Shown in pieces: positions 44,363-53,832 of a stretch of DNA of 64,000 nucleotides. The notes beneath the pieces were generated by a model. That model was not told where the DNA came from. It saw only the letters and a list, made by a program, of their open reading frames with translations, and ran no database searches. The DNA is from CATQHP01 sp965205595 (GTDB taxonomy: Bacteria > Acidobacteriota > Terriglobia > Bryobacterales > UBA6623): positions 186,001 to 250,000 of the forward strand of contig CBDBHI010000092.1 of NCBI GenBank assembly GCA_965205595.1, written 5' to 3'. Each line of letters opens with the position of its first letter. Within the stretch, counting starts at the first letter, position 1. A program made the position numbers and the translations under genes.

Positions 44363-44992
44363 TTTAGGCTCAATATCGACTCTAATTTCTCGCCAGGGCG
44401 GCAAGCTTTGGAGTGATCCCATTGCATCCAGCCCCGTGTCGATCTCGAGCGAGCCGTTTCCGTCGAGAGGCTCTGGCAGGATGACATCGAAGCTGGCCAG
44501 CGGCGGTGCGCTCTCGGTGGCTCGCTGGACCCTCAGGTGGACCCGTAGCGCTACGGAGCCTGCCTGATCGGAATGATTGACAACGAAAGCCTTCACTTTC
44601 GTCTGGTAGTCGTCCGTATAGTAAGTCCGAATGCCGGCGACCTCAAACGGGCCTTCGACGCCTCGTCCGAATGTCTCAACCATCCCCTCGTCAGGTTCCT
44701 CAACCGATTCAAAGCTGAGCAGATCCGGCTGCGACACCCATACGGCGCCGCCAATGGCCAAAATCATGACGCCGACGAATATCAACAGATGGACCGGCCG
44801 TACCTCCATCGAACTTCGAGGCGGCGTGGGCGGCGCCTGTGCGGCGTCCGCCGCGGCCGGCCGGCTTGACGCCGCCGGCGGCGCTAGGTTCGGCGCACTT
44901 TCAACAGGCTTTTCGGGAGTGGCACAGTGCGGACAACTCTTTTGAGCAACGTCGACCTCTTTGCCGCATTTCGGACAGATCCAAGTGAACAT
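44360..44992 (-). CDS. Zinc-ribbon membrane protein
   Basis: A 210-residue protein: an N-terminal zinc ribbon (MFTWICPKCGKEVDVAQKSC with a further PHC), an Ala/Pro-rich linker, one transmembrane helix (VHLLIFVGVMILAIGGAVWV, about residues 65-85) and a C-terminal beta domain of about 110 residues (YQTKVKAFVVNHSDQAGSVA, LRVHLRVQRATES). Cytoplasmic zinc ribbons with an anchored FxLYD-like outer domain are seen in sensing or scaffold proteins; the function is unknown. The open frame extends to 45109, but ATG 44992 begins the ribbon. It is divergent from gatB. Confidence 0.72.
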   Translation of the reverse strand: MFTWICPKCGKEVDVAQKSCPHCATPEKPVESAPNLAPPAASSRPAAADAAQAPPTPPRSSMEVRPVHLLIFVGVMILAIGGAVWVSQPDLLSFESVEEPDEGMVETFGRGVEGPFEVAGIRTYYTDDYQTKVKAFVVNHSDQAGSVALRVHLRVQRATESAPPLASFDVILPEPLDGNGSLEIDTGLDAMGSLQSLPPWREIRVDIEPK

Positions 44993-45065
44993 CTTCCTAT
45001 TGTCTCGTAGCGCCACGCTCGTTGCCTTCGAGTTCCAATCGTCGATGTGACTCCGAGCAAGCCGC

Positions 45066-45074
45066 TGATATAAT
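45066..45074 (+). promoter_or_regulatory. Extended -10 promoter of gatB
   Basis: TGATATAAT is a perfect extended -10 element (TG-N-TATAAT). No good -35 is seen. The start of transcription would be near 45081, giving a leader of about 29 bases before the gatB ATG. Confidence 0.6.
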
Positions 45075-45109
45075 TCGAGTTCCGAGCCCGGCTGGGCCAT
45101 TGAAACCAT

Positions 45110-46591
45110 ATGTCCACAATCGATGCCGGTCTTGCCGACGCGGCAACTATTGCAAATTACGAGTCGGTGATTGGGCTAGAAGTTCATATTCAGCTCAAGA
45201 CGAACACCAAAATCTTTTCCGCGAGCTCGCACCAGGCAGGCAACGCGCCGAATTCGCAGACCGATCCGGTCGTGCTGGGGCTTCCGGGCGCGCTTCCCGT
45301 GCTCAATCGCGAGGCGGTGTCATTAGCTGTGCGCGCGGCGATGGCGATCAACTGCGAGATCAACGGGTATTCGCAATTTGCCAGGAAAAATTATTTCTAT
45401 CCCGATCTGCCGAAGGGCTATCAGATCTCGCAGTTCGACAAGCCGATCGCGGAACAAGGCTGGTTAGATATCGACGTAGACGGCAACACCAAACGAATCG
45501 GCATCACCCGCTTGCACATGGAAGAGGACGCGGGCAAGACGGTTCACGACGGCTATAGCGATTCGGATCGTTACAGCTACGTCGATCTCAACCGCGCCGG
45601 TTCACCGCTATGCGAGATCGTCAGCGAACCCGATCTTAGAAGCTCTGATGAGGCGGTTGCCTATTTGAACGAGCTAAAGCTGATCATTCAATTTACCGGC
45701 TCCTCGGACTGTGACATGGAAAAGGGTCAGCTCCGCTGCGACGCCAACGTGTCTGTGCGGCCTCGCGGGCAGCAAGAACTCGGGACCCGTTGCGAGATCA
45801 AGAATGTCAACTCGTTCCGATTCGTCAAGCAAGCGATTTACTACGAAATCGCTCGGCAGGTCGCACTAGTTGAAGAGGGCGGGACCGTGTCACAGGAAAC
45901 CCGGCTCTTTAATACGGTGACGGGCATGACCGCGAGCATGCGCGGCAAAGAAGAAGCGCACGACTACCGCTATTTCCCTGAGCCTGACTTACCGCCGCTG
46001 ATTGTTTCCGAAGCTTGGCAGACGGAGATTCGCGATGCCATGCCTGAGCTGCCGCCCGCCAAACGACAGAGGTTCATCGGCGAATACGGCTTGTCGGAGT
46101 ACGACGCGCGCATTTTGTCGGCAACTAAGGCGACTGCGGACTACTTTGAGACGGCGCTGGAAGAATCTGCAAATCCCAAGACCACCGCGAACTGGGTGCA
46201 GGGCGATTTGATGGGCGCGCTCAATGCCGCCGGCAAAGAAATCGAAAACTCGCCGATTGCCGCTGTAGAACTTGGTGCGATGGTCAAGCTCATCGACGAT
46301 GGCACTCTCTCGGGCAAGCTCGCTAAGGAAGTCTTCGCAAAGATGTTCGAGAGCGGCAAGCCGGCGGCGGTGATCATCGAGGCCGAGGGCTTAAAGCAAA
46401 TCAGCGACAGTGGCGAGTTGGAGGCGATCATTGCCGATCTGCTCGCAAAGTCACAGCCGCAGGTCGAGCAATATCGCGGCGGCAAGACCGGCGTGATCGG
46501 ATTCTTCGTGGGCGGCGTGATGAAGGCTACCCGTGGGCAAGCGAATCCCAAAGTCGTCAACGAGCTTTTGAAAAAGGCGCTCGACGGGTAA
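45110..46591 (+). CDS. gatB: Asp/Glu-tRNA amidotransferase subunit B
   Basis: tRNA-binding and kinase subunit of GatCAB, which phosphorylates and amidates mischarged Glu-tRNA(Gln) or Asp-tRNA(Asn). The 493-residue protein shows YESVIGLEVHIQLKTNTKIF, NYFYPDLPKGYQISQFDKPI, RLHMEEDAGK, DLNRAGSPLCEIVSEPDLRS and DYRYFPEPDLPPL, with the tail YqeY-like helical domain (GKTGVIGFFVGGVMKATRGQ). Length is normal. It is separate from gatC-gatA at 20 kb. Its stop TAA shares a base with palindrome copy P5. Confidence 0.97.
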   Translation: MSTIDAGLADAATIANYESVIGLEVHIQLKTNTKIFSASSHQAGNAPNSQTDPVVLGLPGALPVLNREAVSLAVRAAMAINCEINGYSQFARKNYFYPDLPKGYQISQFDKPIAEQGWLDIDVDGNTKRIGITRLHMEEDAGKTVHDGYSDSDRYSYVDLNRAGSPLCEIVSEPDLRSSDEAVAYLNELKLIIQFTGSSDCDMEKGQLRCDANVSVRPRGQQELGTRCEIKNVNSFRFVKQAIYYEIARQVALVEEGGTVSQETRLFNTVTGMTASMRGKEEAHDYRYFPEPDLPPLIVSEAWQTEIRDAMPELPPAKRQRFIGEYGLSEYDARILSATKATADYFETALEESANPKTTANWVQGDLMGALNAAGKEIENSPIAAVELGAMVKLIDDGTLSGKLAKEVFAKMFESGKPAAVIIEAEGLKQISDSGELEAIIADLLAKSQPQVEQYRGGKTGVIGFFVGGVMKATRGQANPKVVNELLKKALDG

Positions 46592-46620
46592 CCCGCATTT
46601 CTCACTACGTGGTGAGAAAT
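46591..46620. repeat. Dispersed palindrome family P, copy 5
   Basis: ACCCGCATTTCTCACTACG followed by TGGTGAGAAAT; the right arm is cut short. It begins within the gatB stop codon, where it could serve as a transcript-end hairpin. Confidence 0.75.
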
Positions 46621-46690
46621 ACCAGTCAATTAGAGACCGCGCTTCGCGAGCTAGGCCATCTCGCCTGGGGATCGCGGTAAGCTAGCGTTC

Positions 46691-48220
46691 GTGCATCTTC
46701 TCGCCCGATCCGCCTGCGCTCTAGCGCTCGTTGTCTTGCCGGTTTTCGCGCAGGCGATCTCAGACTACAGCGAGCCTCAGCGGCCGCAATTTCATTTCAC
46801 CCCGGCCAAGAACTGGACGAACGACCCGAATGGGTTGGTGTTCTTCAAAGGCGAGTACCACCTCTTCTACCAATACAATCCATTTGGCGATCTATGGGGC
46901 CACATGAGTTGGGGGCACGCGGTAAGCGAAGACATGCTGCACTGGAAGCACTTGCCGCTTGCGTTACCCGAAGCCGACGGCATCATGATGTACTCCGGCA
47001 GCGCCGTCGTCGATTGGAACAACACGACCAATTTTGGCAAGGGCGGCGAGCCGCCGATGATCGCGATATACACGGGGCATACGGCGACGCACCAGCACCA
47101 AAGCATCGCCTACTCAAACGACCGCGGCCGTACCTGGACGAAGTACTCCGGCAACCCCGTAATTCCAAGCAAGCTGCGGCACTTTCGTGATCCGAAAGTT
47201 CTGTGGCACGAACAAACGGGGCAGTGGATCATGCTGACCGTGCTCGCCGATGAAAGGAAGATTCGATTCTTTGGCTCAAAGAATATGAAGGACTGGATAC
47301 ACCTCAGCGACTTCGGCCCTTCGGGTGCTTTTCAAGTGAGGAACTGGGAGTGCCCGGATATATTCGAACTGCCCGTAGAAAACGTGCCGGGCGAGACTAA
47401 GTGGGTGCTGCAGGTTGACTCCGGCGACGGTCACCCAGCGGGCGGTTCGGGGTGCCAATATTTTGTCGGTGGTTTTGACGGCAAGCGCTTTGCGAACGAC
47501 AATCCACCGGAGACAGCGCTCTGGGTGGATCACGGTAAAGACTTTTACGCCGGCCAGACTTGGTCGGATATCCCCAAGGCCGATGGTCGCCGGCTGATTC
47601 TTGGCTGGATGAATAACTGGCGCTACGCCCGGGAGATTCCAACCAAGCCCTGGCGTGGCGCGATGACGTTGGCTCGGGAGGTCTCGCTGCGGCGCTACCC
47701 CGAGGGCATCCGGCTACGGCAGACTCCGATTCGTGAGGTGCGTTTCCTTCGCGGCGAACATCTGTCGCAGCGAGATGTGTCGGTCGAGGAGGCGACGAGA
47801 AAAATCCAACAGCGAAACTTCGACTCCGACACGCTTGAAATCGAACTCGAGTTGAAACTTAACGACGCGACAGAGGCTGGGCTGTTCGTGCGCGACAACG
47901 GTCAGGGCCAACGCACGCCGATCGGATACTCTCCCTCCCTCCAACACCTCTTCGTCGATCGCACGGAATCAGGCGCGACGGATTTCCATGACGATTTTTC
48001 TGGCCGTCATTCCGCGCGGCTGGCGGCACCCGATGGCATCTTGAAGCTTCACGTATTCGTCGACCGTTCATCGGTTGAGGTTTTCGGCAGCGATGGCAAG
48101 GTCACAATTACCGATCGCATCTTTCCAGACCCGGCGAGCAAGGGCTGGTCGCTTTACTCAGAGGGTGGCACGGCGCGAGTCGTACGCCTTGATGCGTGGA
48201 AACTGAAGAGCGCCTGGTAG
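46691..48220 (+). CDS. Secreted glycoside hydrolase family 32 (fructan/sucrose hydrolase)
   Basis: A 509-residue exported enzyme that releases fructose from levan, inulin or sucrose. A signal peptide (residues 1-21, ending VFAQA) leads to the five-bladed propeller with nucleophile motif NWTNDPNGLVFF, FYQYNPFGDLWGHMSWGHAV, transition-state FRDPKV and acid/base WECPDIFEL. A C-terminal beta-sandwich (about residues 370-505; HVFVDRSSVEVFGSDGKVTI) is typical. It starts with GTG at 46691. The same-strand neighbour is a secreted S9 peptidase; no transporter or fructokinase genes are nearby, so regulation is unclear. Confidence 0.93.
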   Translation: MHLLARSACALALVVLPVFAQAISDYSEPQRPQFHFTPAKNWTNDPNGLVFFKGEYHLFYQYNPFGDLWGHMSWGHAVSEDMLHWKHLPLALPEADGIMMYSGSAVVDWNNTTNFGKGGEPPMIAIYTGHTATHQHQSIAYSNDRGRTWTKYSGNPVIPSKLRHFRDPKVLWHEQTGQWIMLTVLADERKIRFFGSKNMKDWIHLSDFGPSGAFQVRNWECPDIFELPVENVPGETKWVLQVDSGDGHPAGGSGCQYFVGGFDGKRFANDNPPETALWVDHGKDFYAGQTWSDIPKADGRRLILGWMNNWRYAREIPTKPWRGAMTLAREVSLRRYPEGIRLRQTPIREVRFLRGEHLSQRDVSVEEATRKIQQRNFDSDTLEIELELKLNDATEAGLFVRDNGQGQRTPIGYSPSLQHLFVDRTESGATDFHDDFSGRHSARLAAPDGILKLHVFVDRSSVEVFGSDGKVTITDRIFPDPASKGWSLYSEGGTARVVRLDAWKLKSAW

Positions 48221-48310
48221 GCCTTCGCGCACCGTCGCTGCCGCCCTCGACCTTCGCCTGCTCACGGCAAAGCGGTTGTGTTGGGTGCCTTTCCAGTATA
48301 AGCTCGTGGC

Positions 48311-50362
48311 ATGAATTTCTTCGCTCGAGGACTGCTAGCCTTCTTATCCCTGGTGCTTGTTTCGTTCGCTGCGGAGAACGAGCCGGCTGCAGCGAAAGAA
48401 CCTGACTGGAGCCGTTGGACACCTGCGCTTTCGTTGCGCTATCGCTCGATCGGGGACACGGCGGTCAGCGTGGCCGGCCGGCTTGTCGCGTACGTCGTTC
48501 GCGACCCGCGCGTCGAAGGCGAAAAATCGGAATTCATCAACCAAATCTATGTTGCAGCTACTGATGGGTCGAGGGATGTGCGCTACACGCGGCCTGATCT
48601 GTCAGCGTCAAACCCAAGGTTTTCACCTAACGGTAAGCACCTGGCATTTCGGGCGAAGACCGGCGACAAGGAATCAAAACAACAGCTATGGGTGATGCCC
48701 GTGGGCGGCGGTGAGGCAGAGGCAATCACCGAGGCAAAAGCAGATATTACTAGCGTCCGGTGGTCGCCCGATAGCTCTCGTATTGGCTACCTGATGCCGG
48801 ACCCACCGACGAAAGAAGAGGAAGCGGACAAGAAGGAGAAGCGCGACGTCATTCTTGTTCACCAGCAGTTCAAGTACGCGCACGTTTACAGCATCCCGGT
48901 CGAGCCGGACGCGAGCGGCAAGCGCGAACCGCAACGCCTGACCGACGGTGAATTTCACGTTACTGGATTCGACTGGTCTCCCGACGGTGAGACGGTCGTC
49001 TTTGCGTTTCAAGATGATCCGCTCATCAACAGTGCTCGTACGTCCGGAGATATTTCGCTAATACCTTCCGACGGTGGAACGATTATTCCTCTGGTTACAA
49101 ATCCGGGATCGGACAAGGACCCCGTCTTTTCGCCAGACGGAAGCCTGATCGCATTCCTGTCTAGCGGCGCGCGTCTGGAACCGGTTGGATTGAGCGATGT
49201 TTACGTCGTCGAACCCAGGGCCGGGGCGACACCTCGCAAGCTCGACGAGACCTACAATCGCTCGCCCTCGTTGATCGGCTGGACCGAAGCCGGCAAAGAC
49301 GTCATCGTCGGCGAAGCGATTCGCACCCTAAGCCGCATCCAGGCACTCCCGGCGGACGGCGCGGAAGCGAGAGACCTTATCGCGCCGAGCGGAACCGTCA
49401 GTCGTGCATCTGTCAGCCGCGATGGAAGAACGTTGGCCTATGCCTATTCAGCTCTCAATGACCCGGTAGAGGTTTTCGCACGGCGGGCCGCAGCGGCAAC
49501 CGCCGAGCGCCTGTCGTCAATCAACAGATCGGTGCCGAAGCCGCCAATGGGCGACACACGGCTAGTGACCTGGAAGTCAAGCGACGGCACGGCAGTCGAA
49601 GGGTTGCTAACAGCGCCTGTCGGCTACCGCGCTGGGGACAAAGTCCCGTTGATCTTATTGATTCACGGCGGGCCTGCTGGGAAATTTGGACAGACGTTTA
49701 CCGGCGCGCTTAGCATCTATCCCTTACAGGTGTTCGCTCAACTGGGCTACGCAGTCCTACGGCCGAATCCGCGTGGCAGCACCGGGTATGGCAAAGACTT
49801 TCGTTACGCGAACGTGAATGACTGGGGCCAGGGTGACTACGAAGACATCATGGCGGGTGTCGATCGATTGCTGGCCGATGGCGTTGCTGATCCGGAGCGA
49901 CTGTTCGTCATGGGCTGGAGCTACGGCGGCTACCTGACGTCGTACGTGGTTACTCGGACGGCACGGTTCAAGGCTGCAAGCATGGGTGCCGGCCTACCGA
50001 ATCTCGTCAGCATGGTTTATAGCACCGATATTCCCGAATATCTTGTGGCCCATATGGGCGGCAATGAACTTTGGGAGGACTATGAAACGTACCAGAAACA
50101 TTCCGCGATGTACCGGCTGAACGAGATCACGACACCCACTCAGGTGATTCACGGTCAAAACGACCTGCGCGTTCCGTTCGATCAGGGCCGCGAGTTCTTT
50201 ATGGCGTTAGATCGAATAGGCGTGCCGACAGAGATGGTCGTCTATCCCCGCACGCCGCACGGGCCTACGGAGCCGAAATTCCAGATGGACGTATCCGGCC
50301 GAATTATCGATTGGTTTGCGAAGTTCGGCGGTCCGCCGAGACTAGACGCGAACGAGCACTAG
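48311..50362 (+). CDS. Secreted S9-family (acylaminoacyl/dipeptidyl) peptidase
   Basis: A 683-residue serine peptidase with a signal peptide (residues 1-20), a seven-bladed WD40/DPP-like propeller (about 40-390; RFSPNGKHLAFRAKTGDKES, WSPDGETVVFAFQDD) and an alpha/beta-hydrolase domain. The catalytic set is GWSYGGYLTSYV (Ser near residue 537), HGQNDLRVPFDQGREFF (Asp) and RTPHGPTEP (His); oxyanion HGGPAGKFG is also present. It probably degrades oligopeptides in the periplasm. The end overlaps by 21 bases with the convergent, disrupted DUF2182 gene. Confidence 0.93.
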   Translation: MNFFARGLLAFLSLVLVSFAAENEPAAAKEPDWSRWTPALSLRYRSIGDTAVSVAGRLVAYVVRDPRVEGEKSEFINQIYVAATDGSRDVRYTRPDLSASNPRFSPNGKHLAFRAKTGDKESKQQLWVMPVGGGEAEAITEAKADITSVRWSPDSSRIGYLMPDPPTKEEEADKKEKRDVILVHQQFKYAHVYSIPVEPDASGKREPQRLTDGEFHVTGFDWSPDGETVVFAFQDDPLINSARTSGDISLIPSDGGTIIPLVTNPGSDKDPVFSPDGSLIAFLSSGARLEPVGLSDVYVVEPRAGATPRKLDETYNRSPSLIGWTEAGKDVIVGEAIRTLSRIQALPADGAEARDLIAPSGTVSRASVSRDGRTLAYAYSALNDPVEVFARRAAAATAERLSSINRSVPKPPMGDTRLVTWKSSDGTAVEGLLTAPVGYRAGDKVPLILLIHGGPAGKFGQTFTGALSIYPLQVFAQLGYAVLRPNPRGSTGYGKDFRYANVNDWGQGDYEDIMAGVDRLLADGVADPERLFVMGWSYGGYLTSYVVTRTARFKAASMGAGLPNLVSMVYSTDIPEYLVAHMGGNELWEDYETYQKHSAMYRLNEITTPTQVIHGQNDLRVPFDQGREFFMALDRIGVPTEMVVYPRTPHGPTEPKFQMDVSGRIIDWFAKFGGPPRLDANEH

Positions 50363-50544
50363 CGCTCCAGCCGCGATCATCGCGGCGCCGGCCCAGCGAC
50401 CGCCCTTGGCGCCTACCGGTAGGACTTTTTCTAGAAGTACGAAAAGGGTGATGCCGGCGATCCAGAGTAGGCTCATCACGCCTCCGACAAAAAGCAAGAG
50501 CATCAGCGCCCAGCAACACCCTAGGCAGAAGGCGCCGTGCTCTA

Positions 50545-51663
50545 GTACTTAGTTGCGTAAGTTAGAATATTTACTGGCGAGGGGACGAGGGGCTACGACG
50601 GTCTTGGTCCATTCGAACGGAGTAGCCTTGGAGTTGTAGACGCGGACGAAGCTGTCGATGGCCTCGCGCACCTGCCGGGGGGAAGTGAAACTCGCCCCCC
50701 GCAAGGCGCGGCGGCTCAGAATCGAAAACCACACCTCAACCTGATTCATCCACGAACTGTAGGTCGGCGTGTAGTGAAAATGGATGTTCGCATGACGTTG
50801 CAGCCAGCGGTCATTTTTGGGCTTGTGAGTGTTCAAGTTATCCAAGATGATGTGGATCTCGCGGCCTTCGTGGATGGCCGCGATGTGGTTCATGAAGTCG
50901 AGAAACTCGCGACGCCGTCGGCGCCAATAGTGTCCGGCGATGATGAATCCGGTAGCCACTTCCAGCGCGGCGAAAAGCGGCGTCGTGCCGTGCCGCCTGT
51001 AGCCGTGCGAGAAGCCCGTCAAGGCCTTGCCGTTGGGCAAGCGTAGCCAGCCCTGCGCTCGCTCCAAGGCCTGGATGCTCGGCTTCTCGTCGACCGCGAG
51101 CACCACGGCGTTTTCCGGCGGGCTGAGGTAGAGTCCGACAATGTCGGCGGCCTTGCGAGCGAACTCCGGGTCGGTTGACAAACACCAACTGCGCCGCCGC
51201 CGCAAGGACACGCCGAGCTGCCGCAGTACGCGCCAGACTTGATGCTTGCTGACGTCGCCGAGAGCTTCCGCGAGCAGTTCGCCTGTCCAAGTGGCGTGCC
51301 CTTCGGGCGGAGCTTCGTCGAGTTGGCAGAGGATGCGTTTGCGCGTCGCTTGGTCGTACCGCGCGGGCCTGCCGGAACGCGCTTGATCGCATAATCCCGC
51401 CAGACGTTGCTGGGCGAAGCGGGTGCGCCATTTCGACACGCGCGCCGCCGGGGATCCCAGTTGCCGGGCGATCTCGGCGGTCGAGGTAGCGGCGGCCGCC
51501 AGCAGCACAATGCGAGCGCGCTCCACCATGCGCCGTTCGGACTTGTGGCCGCGCACCCAGAGTCGCAGCGTCTCTTCTTCCTCGGCGTTCAGTCGAATCA
51601 CCGTTGCCGGTCTTGCCATACCGACATTTTACAGTTAAAGGCCTTACTTTCCCAAGTTAGTAC
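50545..51663 (-). mobile_element. IS630-family element, complete copy
   Basis: A 1119-bp element with ends GTACTTAGTTGCG and the complement CAAGTTAGTAC, flanked by the TA duplication at 50543-50544 and 51664-51665 within a CTAG target. It contains a single transposase gene whose stop codon lies inside the left end. A truncated copy is at 7822-8711. Confidence 0.94.
50549..51619 (-). CDS. IS630-family transposase
   Basis: A 356-residue DDE transposase of the IS630/Tc1-mariner superfamily. N-terminal helix-turn-helix region (TSTAEIARQLGSPAARVSKW; RKRILCQLDEAPPEGHATW) is followed by the catalytic Asp in VLAVDEKPSIQAL, Asp in HIILDNLNTHKPK and Glu in SSWMNQVEVWFSILSRRAL. All three are present, and the ends and TA duplications are intact, so the copy is probably functional. 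It is read as a single frame with no shift. Confidence 0.95.
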   Translation of the reverse strand: MARPATVIRLNAEEEETLRLWVRGHKSERRMVERARIVLLAAAATSTAEIARQLGSPAARVSKWRTRFAQQRLAGLCDQARSGRPARYDQATRKRILCQLDEAPPEGHATWTGELLAEALGDVSKHQVWRVLRQLGVSLRRRRSWCLSTDPEFARKAADIVGLYLSPPENAVVLAVDEKPSIQALERAQGWLRLPNGKALTGFSHGYRRHGTTPLFAALEVATGFIIAGHYWRRRRREFLDFMNHIAAIHEGREIHIILDNLNTHKPKNDRWLQRHANIHFHYTPTYSSWMNQVEVWFSILSRRALRGASFTSPRQVREAIDSFVRVYNSKATPFEWTKTVVAPRPLASKYSNLRN

Positions 51664-52254
51664 TAGGCCCATGCAGAATGCTCCGGCGGTTCCAGCGTGC
51701 CAGTGGTCGGCGATGAAGTGGACGGGTGAGCGGCAATGCTTTAGGCAGGCGTCTTTGTATGGCGTCATTTGGTAAATGCCCGCTGCGATGAGCAGTGCCG
51801 CGCCGAGAGCCGGGCTGCTCGCGACCATCATCGGCGAAAGCAATGCGGCCTGGTCGAGGCCCCATTGCGCGACTGTGGCGGCGGCGCTGAAGAGCGTCCA
51901 GATGACAAGATAGCCGCTGACGAATACGGCGGTTGGTGCGAGGACTGTGCCTTGACCGGCGGCTTTGCGTGCGACCTGCGCGTAGATCAAGGTCATCGGC
52001 ATCATGCTAGGCACCATCATGCCGACCATCATGATGGCCCACATGAGGAACATCATGATCCACTGGCCCGCGCTCCAGGGCTTAATTTCGAGGACTTGGG
52101 AGGCGCTCATCGATGCGGGCGAGCCCATGTCCATCGCGAACGCCATCCAGACGAGGTACACCCACGAAAGCGCCGTTAGCGCTACGAGCGCAGCGATAAT
52201 CACACGGCGGTCCCGCCGCGGCAGACTCGGCTCAGACATTGAAGACGAAAGGAG

Positions 52255-52887
52255 TTAGCGAATCACGCCGTCTTGATTCATGTGCAGTTCGTTGAATTGG
52301 CCGTAGCTGTCGGAGAGGTCCAACCGGATGGCTCCCGTGGCCGTTGTCGTTCCCGATCCCATATGAGCGACCGTGTACTCGAAGCCGTTCGGCAGGCGGA
52401 TTTCCGCGAGGTACTCGTCGCCGGAATGCGGGTTGATGATTGGTACACCCCTGGACTGCACTACTCCCGCGACATTCAATGAAGCCTTGCGGGCGGCGAG
52501 GTCAATCTCAAGGTCGACAGGCGCGTAGAGCGTCTCGAGGACTTCTGACATCGTGCTGTTGTAAACAAAGAAATGCGTTCCGCCCGGAGCCGTCGATCCG
52601 CCATGCAAAATCGTTTTCAGCGCCTCGCGCTGAGCCGGATCAGCGCTGTCATCGATAATGGCCTGCTGGCGGCCGTTGCCTTCAGCGATCTCGCCGGGCC
52701 AGGCGACAACCATCGCCCATTTCAGGCCGTCGAGGCTGACGTCGTTGAAGTGGCCCTCGTCAATGCGTCCGCACACGATGGCCTCGCATGTTCCGTTCGT
52801 GGTCGGTGCGCCGAATTGACATGGGCAGCCGTAGTCGCAATTACAGTTTCCGTACTCGACACCTTTAAGCATCCATTGATCGGCCAT
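52255..52887 (-). CDS. DUF1326-family protein
   Basis: A 210-residue cytoplasmic protein of unknown function. Characteristic is the N-terminal Cys cluster GNCNCDYGCPCQFGAPTTNG followed by CEAIVCGRIDEGHFNDVSLD. The cysteines suggest metal binding. It forms a two-gene unit with the DUF2182 membrane protein 15 bases downstream, a pairing found repeatedly in bacteria and often linked to copper or other metals; that link is family knowledge, not visible here. With its partner disrupted, the pair is probably non-functional. Confidence 0.85.
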   Translation of the reverse strand: MADQWMLKGVEYGNCNCDYGCPCQFGAPTTNGTCEAIVCGRIDEGHFNDVSLDGLKWAMVVAWPGEIAEGNGRQQAIIDDSADPAQREALKTILHGGSTAPGGTHFFVYNSTMSEVLETLYAPVDLEIDLAARKASLNVAGVVQSRGVPIINPHSGDEYLAEIRLPNGFEYTVAHMGSGTTTATGAIRLDLSDSYGQFNELHMNQDGVIR

Positions 52888-52948
52888 TCGTCGTACTCCT
52901 CAGAGGGCTAGTCTAGCGTAGACAGGGATTGGTAGACTCTTGATCGCT

Positions 52949-53716
52949 ATGCAATTGGAAAACAAGGTCGCGATCGTTACCGGCGGCAACAGGGGGATCG
53001 GCGTGGGCATCGTTCGCGCGCTTGCAGACGCCGGAGCGGACATCGTAATCGCGGCGCGCAACGCGGAGCAGTGCGAACAGGTTGCGGCGGAGGTCCGCGC
53101 GGGCGGACGCCGGGCGTTGGCGGTTGCCACCGATGTGACTCAGGCGGATCAGGTGCAGGCCCTGATCGACCGCACGGTGGCCGAGTTTGGCGGCTTCGAC
53201 ATCTTGGTGAACAACTCTGGGGTGCTGAGTATTTCAAACGTGGAAGAACTCAGCGAGGCGGATTTCGATCAAGTCCTGGCAGTCAACGTCAAGGGCGTCT
53301 TTCTGTGTAGCAAGGCCGCCATTCCGCACTTGAAACAACGTGGTGCCGGGCGCATCATCAACGTTTCGTCCGTCGCCGGCAAGTGTGGTTTCCTCGGCAC
53401 AGCGCACTACTGCGCTTCGAAGTACGCGGTTAATGGATTTACAAACGCGCTGGCGAAGGAGCTTGCTCTCGACAACATCACGGTGAACGCGATCTGTCCC
53501 GGAATCGTTTGGACCTACATGTGGGAACAGCTCGCCGATCATCACGCCGGTCCCGACGAGTCGCGCGAGGCGTCGTGGCTGCGGGCGCAAAAACGCATGA
53601 TTCCGCAAGAGCGAGCGCAAACAATCGAAGACATGGGCGCGTTGGCGGTCTACTTCGCCACACAACCGAATGTGACGGGCCAATGCTGGAACGTAGACGG
53701 CGGACTGCTTCCGTAA
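52949..53716 (+). CDS. Short-chain dehydrogenase/reductase
   Basis: A 255-residue classical SDR. The cofactor motif is VAIVTGGNRGIGVGIVRALA (residues 7-26), the active site contains NVSSVAG with Ser and YCASKYAVNGF with Tyr-x3-Lys, and the C-terminus TGQCWNVDGGLLP is typical of FabG-like and sugar-alcohol dehydrogenases. The Ala-Arg pair AARNAEQ suggests NADP(H). ATG 52949 is used; TTG 52940 is in frame. The substrate is unknown. It is divergent from DUF1326. Confidence 0.88.
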   Translation: MQLENKVAIVTGGNRGIGVGIVRALADAGADIVIAARNAEQCEQVAAEVRAGGRRALAVATDVTQADQVQALIDRTVAEFGGFDILVNNSGVLSISNVEELSEADFDQVLAVNVKGVFLCSKAAIPHLKQRGAGRIINVSSVAGKCGFLGTAHYCASKYAVNGFTNALAKELALDNITVNAICPGIVWTYMWEQLADHHAGPDESREASWLRAQKRMIPQERAQTIEDMGALAVYFATQPNVTGQCWNVDGGLLP

Positions 53717-53760
53717 CAGGCCTTGGCCGCATCGGTCCTGGGAGAAACGCTAGGTCATAG

Positions 53761-53832
53761 CGGACAGGCAGCACTAGATTCGTCAATGTGGAGAAATCAC
53801 GAGATCGCATGTGCCAGTCCTGGCCCGAAAGT
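53761..53832 (-). repeat. REPIN-like repeat family R, copy 4 (inverted)
   Basis: Reverse complement of the family: begins CGGACAGGCAGCAC and ends GTGCCAGTCCTGGCCCG. The interior GAGAAATCACGAGATCGCAT matches the other copies. It lies at the 3' end of rlmB, between convergent genes. Confidence 0.82.

Larger units (their letters stand above)
50342..52239 (-). pseudogene. DUF2182 membrane protein gene split by IS630
   Basis: The 5' part (52239-51664) and 3' part (50544-50342) join in frame when the IS630 copy and one TA are removed, giving a 258-residue polytopic protein. The junction reads GAFCMGL|EHGAFCLGCCWALMLL, restoring the Cys-rich GxxxGxxCxGCCWxLM motif of DUF2182, a predicted metal-binding inner-membrane family. 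Other landmarks are MMVGMMVPSMMPM and CLKHCRSP. It lies 15 bases after the DUF1326 gene, its usual partner. In its present state the last 66 residues, including the C-C motif, are cut off. Confidence 0.92.
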
